The notes beneath the pieces are model-generated. The model made no database searches. It had not been told where the DNA came from and worked only from the letters and a program-made list of their open reading frames with translations. Source: Doryteuthis pealeii (Eukaryota > Mollusca > Cephalopoda > Myopsida > Loliginidae). From it: DNA of 64,000 bases. The position numbers and the translations under genes were made by a program. Below are positions 1 to 14,195 of the stretch, one piece after another; within the stretch, counting starts at the first letter, position 1, and every line of letters begins with the position of its first letter. The stretch spans positions 74,522,054-74,586,053 of the forward strand of contig CM042151.1 in assembly GCA_023376005.1 (NCBI GenBank), given 5' to 3'.

Positions 1-3000
1 ACTTCCTTTAAGCTGTATAATTAAGAATATCAATCAAAATGAACTTAATTAGGCAATTGAAAACGTCCTTAAGCGTGTATAATTAAGGAAATATCAATCA
101 AAATGAATATAGCAATTGAAAACGTCCTTAAGCGTGTATAATTAAGGAGTACAAGTCAAAATGAACTATTAGCAATTGAAACGTTCCTTTTAAGCGTGTG
201 TAATTAAGAATATCAATCAAAATGAACTTAATTAGCATTGAAAACGTCCTTTTTAAGCGTGTATAATAAGTAATAGCAATCAAAATGAACTTATAGCAAT
301 AAAACGTCCTTAGCGTGTATAATTAAGGAATATCAATCAAAATGAACTTATTAACAATCTTGAAAACCGTTCTCTTAAGCGTGATATAATTAAGGAATAG
401 CAATTCAAAATGAAACTTATTAGCAAATTGAAAACGTCCTTAAAGCGTGTAATAATTAAGGAATATCAATCAAAATGAACTTATTAACAATTGAAAAACG
501 TTCTTTGAAGCGTGTATAATTAAGGAATAATCAATCAAAATGAAACTTATTAGCAAATTTGAAATACTCTTTAACCGTTAGTTTGTAATTAAGGAATAAT
601 CAATCAAAATAACTTATAACATTGAAAACGTCCTTAAGCGTGTATAATTAAGGAATATCAATCAAAATGAACTATTACAATGAAAACGTCCTTTAAGCGT
701 GTGTAATTTAAGGAATATCAATCAAAATGAACTTATTAGCAATTGAAAAACTTCCTTTAAGCGTGTGAATTAAGGAATATTCAATCAAAATGAAACTTAT
801 TAGCAATTGCCAAAAGTCCTTGAAGCGGTATAATTAAGGAATATCAATCAAAATGAATTAATAGCAATTGAAAAACTCCTTTAAGCGTGTATAATTAAGG
901 AATATCAATCAAAAATGAATTATAGCATTGAAAACGCTCCTTTAAGCGTGTATAATTAAGAATATCAATCAAAATTGAACTTAAGCCAATTGAAAACTTC
1001 CTTAAAGCGTGTATAAATAAGAATATCAATCAAAATGAACTAATAGCAATTGAAAAAACGTACCTTTAAGCTGTATAATTAAGGAATATCAATCCAAAAA
1101 GTGAACTTATTAGCCAATTGAACTTCTTTAAGCGTGTTATAATTAAGGAATATCAATCAAAATAACTTATTAGGCAAATTGAAAACAGTCATTTAAGCGT
1201 TGTTATAATTAAGCGAAATATCAATCAAAATGACTTATTAACAATTGAAAACTCATTTAAGCGTGTATAATTAAGAATATCAATCAAAATGAACTTATTA
1301 GCAATTGAAAACGTCCTTTAAGCGTGTATAAATTAAGGAATACAATCATAAATGAACTTATTAGCAATTGAAAACGTCCTTAAGCGTGTATAATTGAGAA
1401 TATTCAATCAAAATTAACTATTAGCAATTGAAAAACGTCCTTTAAGCGGTGATATAATTAAGGAATATTCAATCAAAATAACTTATTAGCAAGTGAAAAC
1501 GTCCTTTAAGCGTGTATAATATAAGAATACAATCAAAATGATATTATAGCAATTAGAAAACGTCCTTTAAGCTGTATAATTAAGGAATATCAAATCAAAT
1601 GAACTTATTAGCAATTGAAAACTTCCTTTAAGCGTGTTTATAATAAGAATAATCAACCAAAATGAACTATTAGCAAATTGAAAACGTCCTTAAGCTGATA
1701 ATTAAGGGCCAATAATCAACAAAAGCAACTTATTTAGCAATTAAAACGTCAATTTAAGAGTGTATAATTTAAGGAAATATCAATCAAAATGAACTTATTA
1801 AGCAATTGAAAACTCCTTTTAAGCGTGTATAATAAGGAATATCAATCAAAATGAACTTATAAGCAATTGAAACATCCTTAAGCGTATTAATTAAGGAATA
1901 ATCATCAAAATAAACTTTAATTAGCAATTGAAAACTTCCTTTAACGTGTATAATTAAAATATCAATCAAAATGAAACTTATTAGCAAAATTGAAAACGTC
2001 CTTTAAGCGTGTATAATTAAGGAACTATCAATCAAAATGAATTATTAGCATTGAAAACGTCCTTTAAAAGCGTGTATAATAAGGAGTATCAATCCCAAAA
2101 TGAACTTATTAGCAATGAAAACGTCCTTTAGCGTGTGTGTATTAAGAATACAATCAAAATGAACTTATTAGCAAATTGAAAACGTCCTTAAGCGTTATAA
2201 TTAAGGGAAATCAAATCAAAAATTGAACTTATTAGCAATTGAAAACTCCTTAAGCGTGTATAACTTAAGAATATCAATCAAAAATAACTATTAACAATTG
2301 AAAACCGTTCTTAAGCGTGTATAATTAAGAATATCAATCAAAATGAACTATAGCAATTGCAAAAACGTTCTTTAAGCGTGTATAATTAAAGGAAATATCA
2401 ATCAAAATAACTTATTAACAATTGAAAACCTCTTTAAGCGTGTATAATTAAGGATATCAATCAAAATGACTTATAGCAATTGAAAAACGTCCTTTAAGCG
2501 TGTGTAATTAAGGAATATCAATCAAAATGAACTTATAACAATTGAAAAAAACGTCCCCTTTTTTAAAAGCGTGTATAATTAAGGAAATATCAATCAAAAT
2601 GAACGCATTAGCAATTGAAAACTTCCTTTAACGTGTGTAATTAAAGATATCAATCAAAATGAACTTATTAGCAATGAAAACTTCCTTTAAGCGTGTGTAA
2701 TTAAGAATTATCAATCAAAATGAAACTTCATTAGCAATTGAAAACCTTTTCCTTTAAGCGGCTAATAATTAAGGAAATCAAATCAAAATAATATTAGCAA
2801 TGAAAACGCCTTTAAGCGTGCTTATAATAAGAATATCAATCAAAAATAATATAGCAATTGAAAACTCCTTTAAGCGTGTTATAATTAAGGAATATCAATC
2901 AAAATGAACTTATTAGCAATTGAAAACTTCCTTTAAGCTGTATAATTAAGAATATCAATCAAAATGAACTAATTAGCAATTTGAAAACATCCTTTAAGCG

Positions 3001-6000
3001 TGTATAATTAAGGAATACAATCAAAATGAAACTTATTAGCAATTTGAAAACTTCCTTTAAAAAAAAGCTTGTATTAAAATTTTAAAAGGGAATATCAATC
3101 AAATGAACTATTAGCAATTGAAAAACGTCCTTAAAGCGTGTATAATTAAGAATATTCAATCAAAATGAAACTATTAGCAATGGAAAAACTTCCTTAAAGC
3201 GTGATAATTAAGGAATATCAATCAAAAATAACCTTATAGCAATTGAAAACTTCCTTTAAGCGTGTATAATTAAGAAATATCAATCAAAATGAACTTAGTA
3301 GCATGAAAACTTACCTTTAAAGCGTTTGTATAATTAAGAAATCAATTCAAAAGTAACTATTTAGCAATTGAAAACGTCCTATTAACGTGTATAATTAAGA
3401 ATATCAATCAAAAATGAAACTTATAGCAATTGAAAAACTCCTTAAGCGTTGTATAATAAGAGAATAGCAATCAAAATGAATATAGCAATTGAAAACGTCC
3501 TTTAAGCGTGGGTATAATTTAAGAAATCAATCAAAATGAACTTATTAGCAATTGAAAACTTCCTTTAAAGCGTGTATAATTAAGGCAATATCAAGCAAAA
3601 TAACTATTAGCAATGAAAACGTCATTTAAGCGTGTAAATAAGGAATATCAATCAAAATGAACTATTAGCAATTGAAAAAACTCATTTAAGCGTGTATAAT
3701 TAAGAATATCAAATCAAAATGAAACTTATTAGCAATTGAAAACTTCCTTTAAGCGGTATAATTAAGGAAATATCAATCAAAATGAAACTTATAGCAATTG
3801 AAAACGTCCATTTAAGCGTGTTAATTAAGGAAATCAAAATTCAAACAATAACTTATGAGCAATTGCGGAAAGTCATTTAGCGTGTATAATTAAGGAATTA
3901 TCAATCCAAAATGAACTTATTAGCAATTGAAAACTCCTTAAGCGTGTGCGTAATTAAGGAGATTATCAATCAAAATGAACTTATTAGCAATTGAAAACGT
4001 ATCAACTTTAAGCGTGTATAATTAAGAATATCAATCAAAATGATTATTAGCAATTTGAAAACGTCCTTTAAGCTGTATAATAAGACAAATCAATTCAAAA
4101 TGAACTATTAGCACATTGAAAAACTCCTTTAGCGTGTATAATTAAGGAATATCAATCAAAATGAATTATTAGCAATTGAAAACGTCCTTTAAGCGTGTAT
4201 AATTAAGGAATATCAATCAAAAAATAACTTATTAGCAATTGAAAAACTTCTTTAAGCGTGTATAATTAAGAATATCAATCAAAATGAACTTATTACCAAT
4301 TGAAAACGTCCTTAAGCGTGTATAATTAAGGAATATCAATCAAAATGAACTTATTAGCAATTGAAAACGTCATTTAAGCGGTTATTATAAGAATATCAAT
4401 CAAATGAACTTATTAGCAATTGAAAACGTCAATTTAAGCGTGTATATTAAGAATTCAATCAAAATGAACTTATTAGCAAATTGAAAACTTCCTTTAAGCG
4501 TGTATAATTAAGGAATATCAATCAAAATGAAACTTATTAGCAATTGAAAACGTCCTTAAGCCGTGTATAATTAAGAATATCAATCAAAAGAACTTATTAG
4601 CAATTGAAAAGTCAAACTGTATTATTAAGGCAATATAATCAAAATGAACTTATAGCCAATTGGAAAACGTGCGTGGTATAATTAAGAATATCAATCAAAA
4701 TAACTTATAGCAATTGAAAACGTCCTTTAAGCGTGTAAATTAAGGAATATCAATCAAAATGAACTTATTAGCAATTGAAAAACGTCCTTAAGCGTGTTAA
4801 TTAAGGAATATCAATCAAAATGAAACTTATTAGCAATTGAAAACGTCCTTTAAGCGTGTATAATTAAGGCAGTATCAATCAAAATGAACTTATTAGCAAT
4901 TGAAAACGTCCTTTAAGCGTTGTGTAATTAAGAATATCAATCAAAATGAACTTATTAGCAATTGAAAACGTCTTTAAAGCGTGTATAATTAAGGAATATC
5001 AATCAAAATGAACTTATAGCAATTGAAAACGTCCTTAAGCGGTGTAATTAAGGAATATCAATCAAAAGAACTATTAGCAATTGAAAAACGTCCTTTAAGC
5101 GTGTATAATTAAGGAATATCAATCAAAATAACTTATTAGCAATTGAAACGTCCTTTAAGCGTGTATAATTAAGGAATATCAATCAAAATGAAACTTAATT
5201 AACAATTGAAAACGTTCTTTAAGCGTGTATAATTAAGGAATATCAATCAAAATGAACTTATTAGCAATTGAAAACGTCCTTAAGCTGATAATTAAGGAAT
5301 ATCAATCAAAATGAACTTATTAACAAATGAAAACTTTAAGCGTGTTATAATTAAGGAATATCAATCAAAATGAACTATTAGCAATTGAAAACGTCCTTTA
5401 AGCGTGTGTAATTAAGGAATATCAATCAAAATGAACTTATTAGCAATTGAAAACGTCCTTTAAGCGTGTATAATTAAGGAATATCAATCAAAATGAACTA
5501 TAGCAATTGAAAAACTTCCTTTAAGCGTTGTAATTAAGGAATATCAATCAAAATGAACTTATTAGCAATTGAAAACGTCCTTTAAGCGTGTATAATTAAG
5601 GAATATCAATCAAAATGAACTTATTAGCAATTGAAAACGTCCTTTAAGCGTGTATAATTAGGAATATCAATCAAAATGAATTATTAGCAATTGAAAACGT
5701 CCTTTAAGCGTGTATAATTAAGGAATATCAATCAAAATGAATTATTAGCAATTGAAAACGTCCTTAAGCGTGTATAATTAAGAATATCAATCAAAATGAA
5801 CTTATTAGCAATTGAAAACTTCCTTTAAGCGTGTATAATTAAGGAATATCAATCAAAATGAACTTATTAGCAATTGAAAACGTCCTTTAAGCGTGTATAA
5901 TTAAGGAATATCAATCAAAATGAACTTATTAGCAATTGAAACGTCCTTTAAGCGTGTATAATTAAGGAATATCAATCAAAATGAACTTATTAGCAATTGA

Positions 6001-9000
6001 AAACGTCCTTTAAGCGTGTATTAATTAAGGAATATCAATCAAAATGAACTTATTAGCAATTGAAAACGTCCTTTAAGCGTGTATAATTAAGGAATATCAA
6101 TCAAAATGAACTTATTAGCAATTGAAAAACGTCCTTAAGCGTGTATAATTAAGGAATATCAATCAAAATGAACTTATTAGCAATTGAAAACTTCCTTTAA
6201 GCGTGTATAATTAAGGAATATCAATCAAAATGAACTTATTAGCAATTGAAAACGTCCTTAAGCGTGTATAATTAAGGAATATCAATCAAAATGAACTTAT
6301 TAGCAATTGAAAAACGTCCTTTAAGCGTGTATAATTAAGAATATCAATCAAAATGAACTTATTAGCAATTGAAAACGTCCTTTAAGCGTGTATAATTAAG
6401 GAATATCAATCAAAATGAACTTATTAGCAATTGAAAACGTCCTTTAAGCGTGTATAATTAAGGAATATCAATCAAAATGAACTTATTAGCAATTGAAAAC
6501 GTCCTTTAAGCGTGTATAATTAAGAATATCAATCAAATGAACTTATTAGCAATTGAAAACGTCCTTTAAGCGTGTATAATTAAGGAATATCAATCAAAAT
6601 GAACTTATTAGCAATTGAAAACGTCCTTTAAGCGTGTATAATTAAGGAATATCAATCAAAATGAACTTATTAGCAATTGAAAACGTCCTTTAAGCGTGTA
6701 TAATTAAGGAATATCAATCAAAATGAACTTATTAGCAATTGAAAAAAGCGTGTATAATTAAGGAATATCAATCAAAATGAACTTATTAGCAATTGAAAAC
6801 GTCCTTTAAGCGTGTATAATTAAGGAATATCAATCAAAATGAATTATTAGCAATTGAAAACGTCCTTTAAGCGTATAATTAAGAATATCAATCAAAATGA
6901 ACTTATTAGCAATTGAAAACGTCCTTTAAGCGTGTATAATTAAGGAATATCAATCAAAATGAACTTATTAGCAATTGAAAACTTTAAGCGTGTATAATTA
7001 AGGAATATCAATCAAAATGAACTTATTAGCAATTGAAAACGTCCTTTAAGCGTGTATAATTAAGGAATATCAATCAAAATGAACTTATTAGCAATTGAAA
7101 ACGTCCTTTAAGCGTGTATAATTAAGGAATATCAATCAAAATGAACTTATTAGCAATTGAAAACGTCCTTTAAGCGTGTATAATTAAGGAATATCAATCA
7201 AAATGAACTTATTAGCAATTGAAAACGTCCTTTAAGCGTGTATAATTAAGGAATATCAATCAAAATGAACTTATTAGCAATTGAAAACGTCCTTTAAGCG
7301 TGTATAATTAAGGAATATCAATCAAAATGAACTTATTAGCAATTGAAAACGTCCTTTAAGCGTGTATAATTAAGAATATCAATCAAAATGAACTTATTAG
7401 CAATTGAAAACGTCCTTTAAGCGTGTATAATTAAGGAATATCAATCAAAATGAACTTATTAGCAATTGAAAACGTCCTTTAAGCGTGTATAATTAAGGAA
7501 TATCAATCAAAATGAACTTATTAGCAATTGAAAACGTCCTTTAAGCGTGTATAATTAAGGAATATCAATCAAAATGAACTTATTAGCAATTGAAAACGTC
7601 CTTTAAGCGTGTATAATTAAGGAATATCAATCAAAATGAACTTATTAGCAATTGAAAACTCCTTTAAGCGTGTATAATTAAGGAATATCAATCAAAATGA
7701 ACTATTGCTATTAGCAATTGAAACGTCCTTTAAGCGTGTATAATTAAGGAATATCAATCAAAATGAACTTATTAGCAATTGAAAACGTCCTTTAAGCGTG
7801 TATAATTGAATATCAATCAAAATGAACTTATTAGCAATTGAAAACTTTAAGCGTGTATAATTAAGGAATATCAATCAAAATGAACTTATTAGCAATTGAA
7901 AACGTCCTTTAAGCGTGTATAATTAAGGAATATCAATCAAAATGAACTTATTAGCAATTGAAAACGTCCTTTAAGCGTGTATAATTAAGGAATATCAATC
8001 AAAATGAACTTATTAGCAATTGAAAACGTCCTTTAAGCGTGTATAATTAAGGAATATCAATCAAAATGAACTTATTAGCAATTGAAAACGTCCTTTAAGC
8101 GTGTATAATTAAGGAATATCAATCAAAATGAACTTATTAGCAATTGAAAACGTCCTTTAAGCGTGTATAATTAAGGAATATCAATCAAAATGAACTTATT
8201 AGCAATTGAAAACGTCCTTTAAGCGTGTATAATTAAGGAATATCAATCAAAATGAACTTATTAGCAATTGAAAACGTCCTTTAAGCGTGTATAATTAAGG
8301 AATATCAATCAAAATGAACTTATTAGCAATTGAAAACGTCCTTTAAGCGTGTATAATTAAGGAATATCAATCAAAATGAACTTATTAGCAATTGAAAACG
8401 TCCTTTAAGCGTGTATAATTAAGGAATATCAATCAAAATGAACTTATTAGCAATTGAAAACGTCCTTTAAGCGTGTATAATTAAGGAATATCAATCAAAA
8501 TGAACTTATTAGCAATTGAAAACGTCCTTTAAGCGTGTATAATTAAGGAATATCAATCAAAATGAACTTATTAGCAATTGAAAACGTCCTTTAAGCGTGT
8601 ATAATTAAGGAATATCAATCAAAATGAACTTATTAGCAATTGAAAACGTCCTTTAAGCGTGTATAATTAAGGAATATCAATCAAAATGAACTTATTAGCA
8701 ATTGAAAACGTCCTTTAAGCGTGTATAATTAAGGAATATCAATCAAAATGAACTTATTAGCAATTGAAAACGTCCTTTAAGCGTGTATAATTAAGGAATA
8801 TCAATCAAAATGAACTTATTAGCAATTGAAAACGTCCTTTAAGCGTGTATAATTAAGGAATATCAATCAAAATGAACTTATTAGCAATTGAAAACGTCCT
8901 TTAAGCGTGTGTAATTAAGGAATATCAATCAAAATGAACTTATTAGCAATTGAAAACGTCCTTTAAGCGTGTATAATTAAGGAATATCAATCAAAATGAA

Positions 9001-9430
9001 CTTATTAGCAATTGAAAACGTCCTTTAAGCGTGTATAATTAAGGAATATCAATCAAAATGAACTTATTAGCAATTGAAAACGTCCTTTAAGCGTGTATAA
9101 TTAAGGAATATCAATCAAAATGAACTTATTAGCAATTGAAAACGTCCTTTAAGCGTGTATAATTAAGGAATATCAATCAAAATGGCAAGCATATCAATCA
9201 AAATGAACTTATTAGCAATTGAAAACGTCCTTTAAGCGTGTGTAATTAAGGAATATCAATCAAAATGAACTTATTAACAATTGAAAACGTCCTTTAAGCG
9301 TGTATAATTAAGGAATATCAATCAAAATGAACTTATTAGCAATTGAAAACGTCCTTTAAGCGTGTATAATTAAGGAACAATTGAAAACGTTCTTTAAGCG
9401 TGTATAATTAAGGAATATCAATCAAAATGA
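1..9430 (+). repeat. 62-bp AT-rich satellite array (about 150 units)
   Basis: Head-to-tail copies of a 62-bp unit, measured in the clean part by the spacing of the GGAATATCAATC motif (for example 8051 to 8113). The unit is about 27% GC and has no stop-free frame worth calling. Two main variable positions recur: TATAATTAA versus TGTAATTAA, and TAGCAATTG versus TAACAATTG, the latter often linked to GTTC in place of GTCC. From about 5500 to 9180 the units are almost identical. From 1 to about 5000 nearly every unit carries one or more single-base indels, mostly in A or T runs. Local breaks occur at 7704, 9184 (junction with a partial unit) and 9377 (unit shortened by about 26 bp). The array runs off the left edge of the window. 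Confidence 0.97.
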
Positions 9431-10285
9431 TGAGATATTAATCAAATATTTAAAAATTTGGTGCTATAGTTCAAAGGCTAATTAATAAATCTCTAGTTTG
9501 ATAAAAGTAAAAGAGTATTACCATCGACTTAAGAAGATAAAAACTATTTAAGAATCTGCTGAAGTAGGGTCCCCAAACATTTAATTGTGTTTTCTCATTG
9601 ATATACAGTAAACGAAAAAAAATAATTCTGTCATGTAATTCATCCGATATTTACCAAAACTGCCCGCTTAAATTCTTTTTTTACCATTATTTTTAAATAT
9701 TCCAATTTAATCTTACCTTTTTTTTTTCACTATTACAGTTTTTAATGTGATTAGGCAATTTATTCCAAATATATGTTACTCTATTAACAAAAATCGAAAT
9801 GATTAATATATTTGATTTCTGAAATCTGTCATGACAGTAAATTTTCCAGTTTGATTAAAATATTTAAAAAGAAACCCTCAGTGTTGTAATAATAAATCTA
9901 ATAATATGATGTCTTCCAATAGAGAAAATATGCTTGTTAACTGAGTTTTGCTTAGATGTGGCACAAGACCAAATTACGAGTAACCCAGTGAGAATCGAAC
10001 TCATTAACAATGCTTTGTGAATCTAGCTTGCTAATCAATAAATTAGAAGTAATTTGCCTTGTAATAATAACGTGCTGGTTGACCTTAGAACAGATCTCCT
10101 CTTCAAAAATCTAACATGGTGGAAGAAAGAAATTAAACTGTTGAGATATTAAGTGTTGGGAAAAAAGTTCCTGAAACCACATTCACATCTACGGAGAACA
10201 TAGACATCAGTCATCTGCTGATTTTTCTTGTTAACGATTTCTTGTTAACTAAGTTTTCTTAGATGTGGCACAAGACCAAATTACG

Positions 10286-10356
10286 AATTGCCCGGTGAGA
10301 ATCGAACTCATTAACAATGCTTTGTGAATCTAGATTACTAACCATTACACCACATG
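10286..10356 (-). mobile_element. tRNA-like SINE head (Gln/Glu-type)
   Basis: On the minus strand it reads TGGTGTAATGGTTAGTAATC, then GAGTTCGATTCTCACCGGG, the D-arm and T-arm boxes of a tRNA. The anticodon arm does not pair properly. A shorter relative with only the T-arm half lies at 9985-10050. Confidence 0.6.
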
Positions 10357-12000
10357 ATATACTCTACGAGAGAAAGTATAAAAAGCCTACAAAATATAAT
10401 CACTAATGTAACGGCCAGACCAGACAACATCAGCAAGGCGAGGTAAATCAAATAACAGGACGATTCCAAATTACAAAATTAGAGGTTTCCTAATATCCAC
10501 TGTAACGTACAAATAAAACTTCAACAATCAAACTGAATGATATTCCCAATAACAATTTCGAAAGGCAAAACCAACAGCATAAAGAAGGCGACATATTTGA
10601 TTGTCAGAAAATTATCTGGTAAACAATTTTATCTATTTGTTTCGATTCATATTTTCCGTTTTCACTTTTTGCTAGTTATATTCCGTATTACAAAGATTTG
10701 ATTTATTTCTTTGACTCAGACCTAGCACTAGTATTTTGTTACATTGATTAAACAATTTACCGAAGAGAGTGAATAATATCATAGTAAGAGAAGAGTCTAA
10801 CAGAATTTGGACACCCTCACGTTGCATTTAGCCCAAAGTGTATTATGCATTTTTTAAGAATTTGGCTGACTACAAATTAATTCTAGGAGAATCAAAGTAT
10901 ATTTTCGTTTCTTCCTTCACAGGTGAACCAATTAAAAGAGTCTATATGTTTTTGTAGATTATGTAATCTGTTAAACGTGTTTTATACCATTCGGTTCGAT
11001 ATTCCATTTCTTCCACTTCCCGTATTCTCGAAGCAATCGTATTTTCAAAGGAAATAATTTATTTTACAACTAAAAAGAAGGTTATACGCATTAGATTATG
11101 TAGATTATGTAATCTGTTGGACTTGTTTTTAGATATAATTCCATTTCTTCCATTACCGTATTCTCGAAACAATCGTATTTACTAAGGAAAACGTATGCAT
11201 TACCATAAATACTCTTTCTATTCTTTTTATTTGGTTTTCCTTTATATTTTGAACCCCTCATGTAATAATTGATAGACTTAACGAAAACAAATATTATTAG
11301 AGGTGATAGATATTAATCCGGCTGCATATTTCATATATAAACTTTAATTTAATGAAATGCAATTAGCCCAGAAATTGAACAAAATATCTCTTCTTTTATA
11401 AAAAAAAATGAGCCAATCTCTAAAAAAATCATTTGATAAATACATTCTTTCTTGAGTCGTTCTTAATCAACAACTTAAATTTATCAAGGAATTTAGATCA
11501 GCGTCAGGAACATCAATCTTAGTTTATAAACAAAGTTTGTATGAATAAAAGAATCTCTACATTATATTTTAAATATAGAAGTTAAGTGTGGATTCTAAAG
11601 ACATGAACAAGTTGAATTATTTTTAAGATTAACACAAAAAATCCCGCCATGAAATTGTTAAAAATACTAATTTAAAATGTTGATATTTTTTTAAGAAAAA
11701 AGGTGTACATCTGAAAACACGATCTCTTATATCTTCTCAATTTAAACGAAGCTCATTGAAAAGGTGGCAACTAAATAACACCAAAACAAACTCTATTTCT
11801 GATGTATTTTAATTTATTAACGCCATTCTTATCTTATATTCTGGTTTGGTTTGGTTTGTTTTACAGCATATCAACCTCAGTGGGTCATTTAATGCCGATA
11901 AAGTTTTGATATGAATTAATTAAAAAATGCATAACATGCATAAACATTTTTTTAATAAATACATTTTACTATTCAACACATAGATGGTCCCTAACAGGTA

Positions 12001-12420
12001 TTACCTCTCCGGGTCAGAGTGGACCATGGAGAAATGGTGATGAAGGGGTACTCCACATTCCCCAAACCTCCAGATTTGGAACCTCACCATCAGATAGAAT
12101 TTAACGTCATTCCCAAGACGTAGACCCTCAGCAACGCCTTCTAGCACCCATATGATAAAAAGAGGTTGGGGCTTGCCATAATGGCAATAGGGTTCGGGCA
12201 ATCATAGGGACTAGGGTTTGACGTGACCAGCACGTATAGCCTAAGTAATGGTGTAAGTGGAGTGTTGCAGGTCATGGACTGATCATCCACCAAGACTCCG
12301 TCCTTAAGTATCACAGGGCGCCACCCACAGCCAACATGTGGCCCCATTTTGGGGAGTCTTACCCCTCTGCAGAGGGGCACTCAGTGCATTCTAACGCCCA
12401 GCCGATAGAGCGGATTATAG
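12001..12420 (-). repeat. GC-richer dispersed repeat with CCCCTCTGCAGAGGGG hairpin
   Basis: About 420 bp, less AT-rich than its surroundings. Near one end it has a perfect hairpin (CCCTCTGCAGAGGG at about 12364) and a CCCC/GGGG hairpin beside it. Open frames of 66 and 79 codons cross it in overlapping frames on the same strand and differ between copies, so I read it as non-coding. Copies: 29400-29830 (plus) and a degenerate one at 56462-56660. Confidence 0.6.
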
Positions 12421-12436
12421 TCTGGATCCATAATGT

Positions 12437-12500
<64 letters not shown>
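12437..12500. repeat. (TA)n microsatellite
   Basis: About 32 TA dinucleotides with one TG. In arm A' the matching place has a much shorter tract plus about 170 bp of other sequence. Confidence 0.95.
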
Positions 12501-12501
<1 letters not shown>

Positions 12502-13490
12502 CCTCATAGTTGCATCAAATTAAAACACAAGAAAATTAGCAGAAATAAATTTATATTTACTTCCAAATCACAAAGAATTCTATGGACACATTTCGTTTTG
12601 GTTATGTTTACATCTGATAGAAATTTTGGATCTGGTTTGATTCTTCAAAGACAGAACTGCTTTTAAATACTCTGCAGAATTCTTTCCTATATGCTTTTAA
12701 TTTAATCAGAGCCTCTCAAACATTATTTTTCATCAAATTAACGATATAGCCATAAGGAGATCTACCAATTATATCAATAGTTGTAGGTGTCTGTATTTTC
12801 TAGCTATCAATAAACAGAAACTAATTTTATATCATTCGGTAATATTCTTTAATATGAGAAAAAAAAAAAAAAAAAAACACAAAACAAAAAAAAACAATAC
12901 AACTAAATTCATTTATTTACAATTGTTTAATGTATTTAATTTAAATCAGAGCCTCTCAAACATTTAACTTTATGCACCCCTCATAACCACTTATATTTCC
13001 ATTCACATATAAACAAATTAAGTGAATATTGCTGATATATTTTCTTAGTTAAATTAATGCAATGATGAGAGGGGAGGGTTGATTTTTATTTTAGTTTTAC
13101 TGGATGACAATAATAGATGGTTATTTTGTTGTTTTTTCTTCAATTTTTTCTGTTTAAAGAAGATAATCATAACGATCTGGAATTTCAATATATGAGAAAT
13201 CCACATATGTTTAAATTTAAACAAAATATATCTTCTCTTAAGAAATTGACTGTATCTCGGAAAATAATTTAATAGAACTACTAATTATTTCCTTCTTCAA
13301 GATTTAATTTAATAAAAGTAATCACTGTATTCAGATCATCTCCATAAATATCAACCATAATCTATAAATAAATATTTAGAATAGAATCAATAAACTACGT
13401 CTTATTGATAGAATTGTTAGATGTGAATTATTAAGCAATAATGATTGTCATTTACTAAGCTTAATTTAGGCTAGGAAAATGTCAGTCGTT

Positions 13491-13561
13491 CGGGGCAAGC
13501 AGGTAGAATCGAACCCAAGAATAAATGTCCACTATCGTAGCTCGCTCTCCATTGTAACAAG
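13491..13561 (-). mobile_element. tRNA-like SINE head (second type)
   Basis: On the minus strand TTACAATGGAGAGCGAGCTA is followed by TTGGGTTCGATTCTACCTGC, a good B box. Acceptor-stem ends do not pair fully, so it is a SINE or tRNA pseudogene. Confidence 0.5.
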
Positions 13562-13861
13562 TGAGGTGCTTAAGGCATTAATGAATTTAGTATCATTATT
13601 TTTCATCAAATTAACGATATAACCATAAGGAAATCTACCAATTATATCATACTTGTAGGTGTCTGTATTTTCTAGCTATCAATAAACAGAAACTAATTAT
13701 ATATCATTCGGTAATATTTTTAATGAGAGAAAAAAAAGCAATACAACTAAATTCATTTTTTTACGATTGGTTTAATGTATTCTTCGGTGGTCTCATAGAT
13801 TATCGTTACAGACAGATATATATGCATAGATTGATACGACCGCACTAATATATATGGATAT

Positions 13862-14140
13862 GAAGACTAGAGGTGCGTGATGTAATGGTTTGAGTCGTTG
13901 GAAATGGACTTGTAGACCAGAGTTCAAATCCTGGACGATGCTGTTTTCATTTCACATTGCGCTTATACACTTGGGAAATATATGCATACAACTACTCTAC
14001 CTCCAGCTATGGTAAATAGTAACACTCGATTCTTGAACCTTGCTTAGCCAACCGTCTAGGAGAAGGAAAACTCTGAATTCAGGCCCGGTAAACCCTGCTT
14101 AAGAAATATAATTGTGTCGCATCCTGCTCATGTGGAGTGT
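13862..14140 (+). mobile_element. tRNA-derived SINE
   Basis: A tRNA-like head (about 13871-13942) has a TGTAATGGTTTGAG A-box-like stretch and an AGTTCAAATCCTGG B box, followed by a tRNA-unrelated body (TTTTCATTTCACATTGCGC...) ending in a (TA)n tract. It is a pseudo-Pol III promoter element and not a functional tRNA: the cloverleaf is incomplete. Confidence 0.65.
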
Positions 14141-14195
14141 GTTTATATATATATATATATATATGATAGGAGGGTAGGAGTAAAATCTGACAGTA

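Noticed and set aside
1784..1987. Open frame of 67 codons in the satellite
   Set aside because: It exists only because indels shift satellite frames and is not kept in neighbouring units.
1..9430. CRISPR array
   Set aside because: The whole 62-bp unit repeats with no unique spacers, and the DNA is eukaryotic in style.
10286..10356. Functional tRNA gene
   Set aside because: Promoter boxes are good but the acceptor and anticodon stems do not pair; it fits a SINE head.
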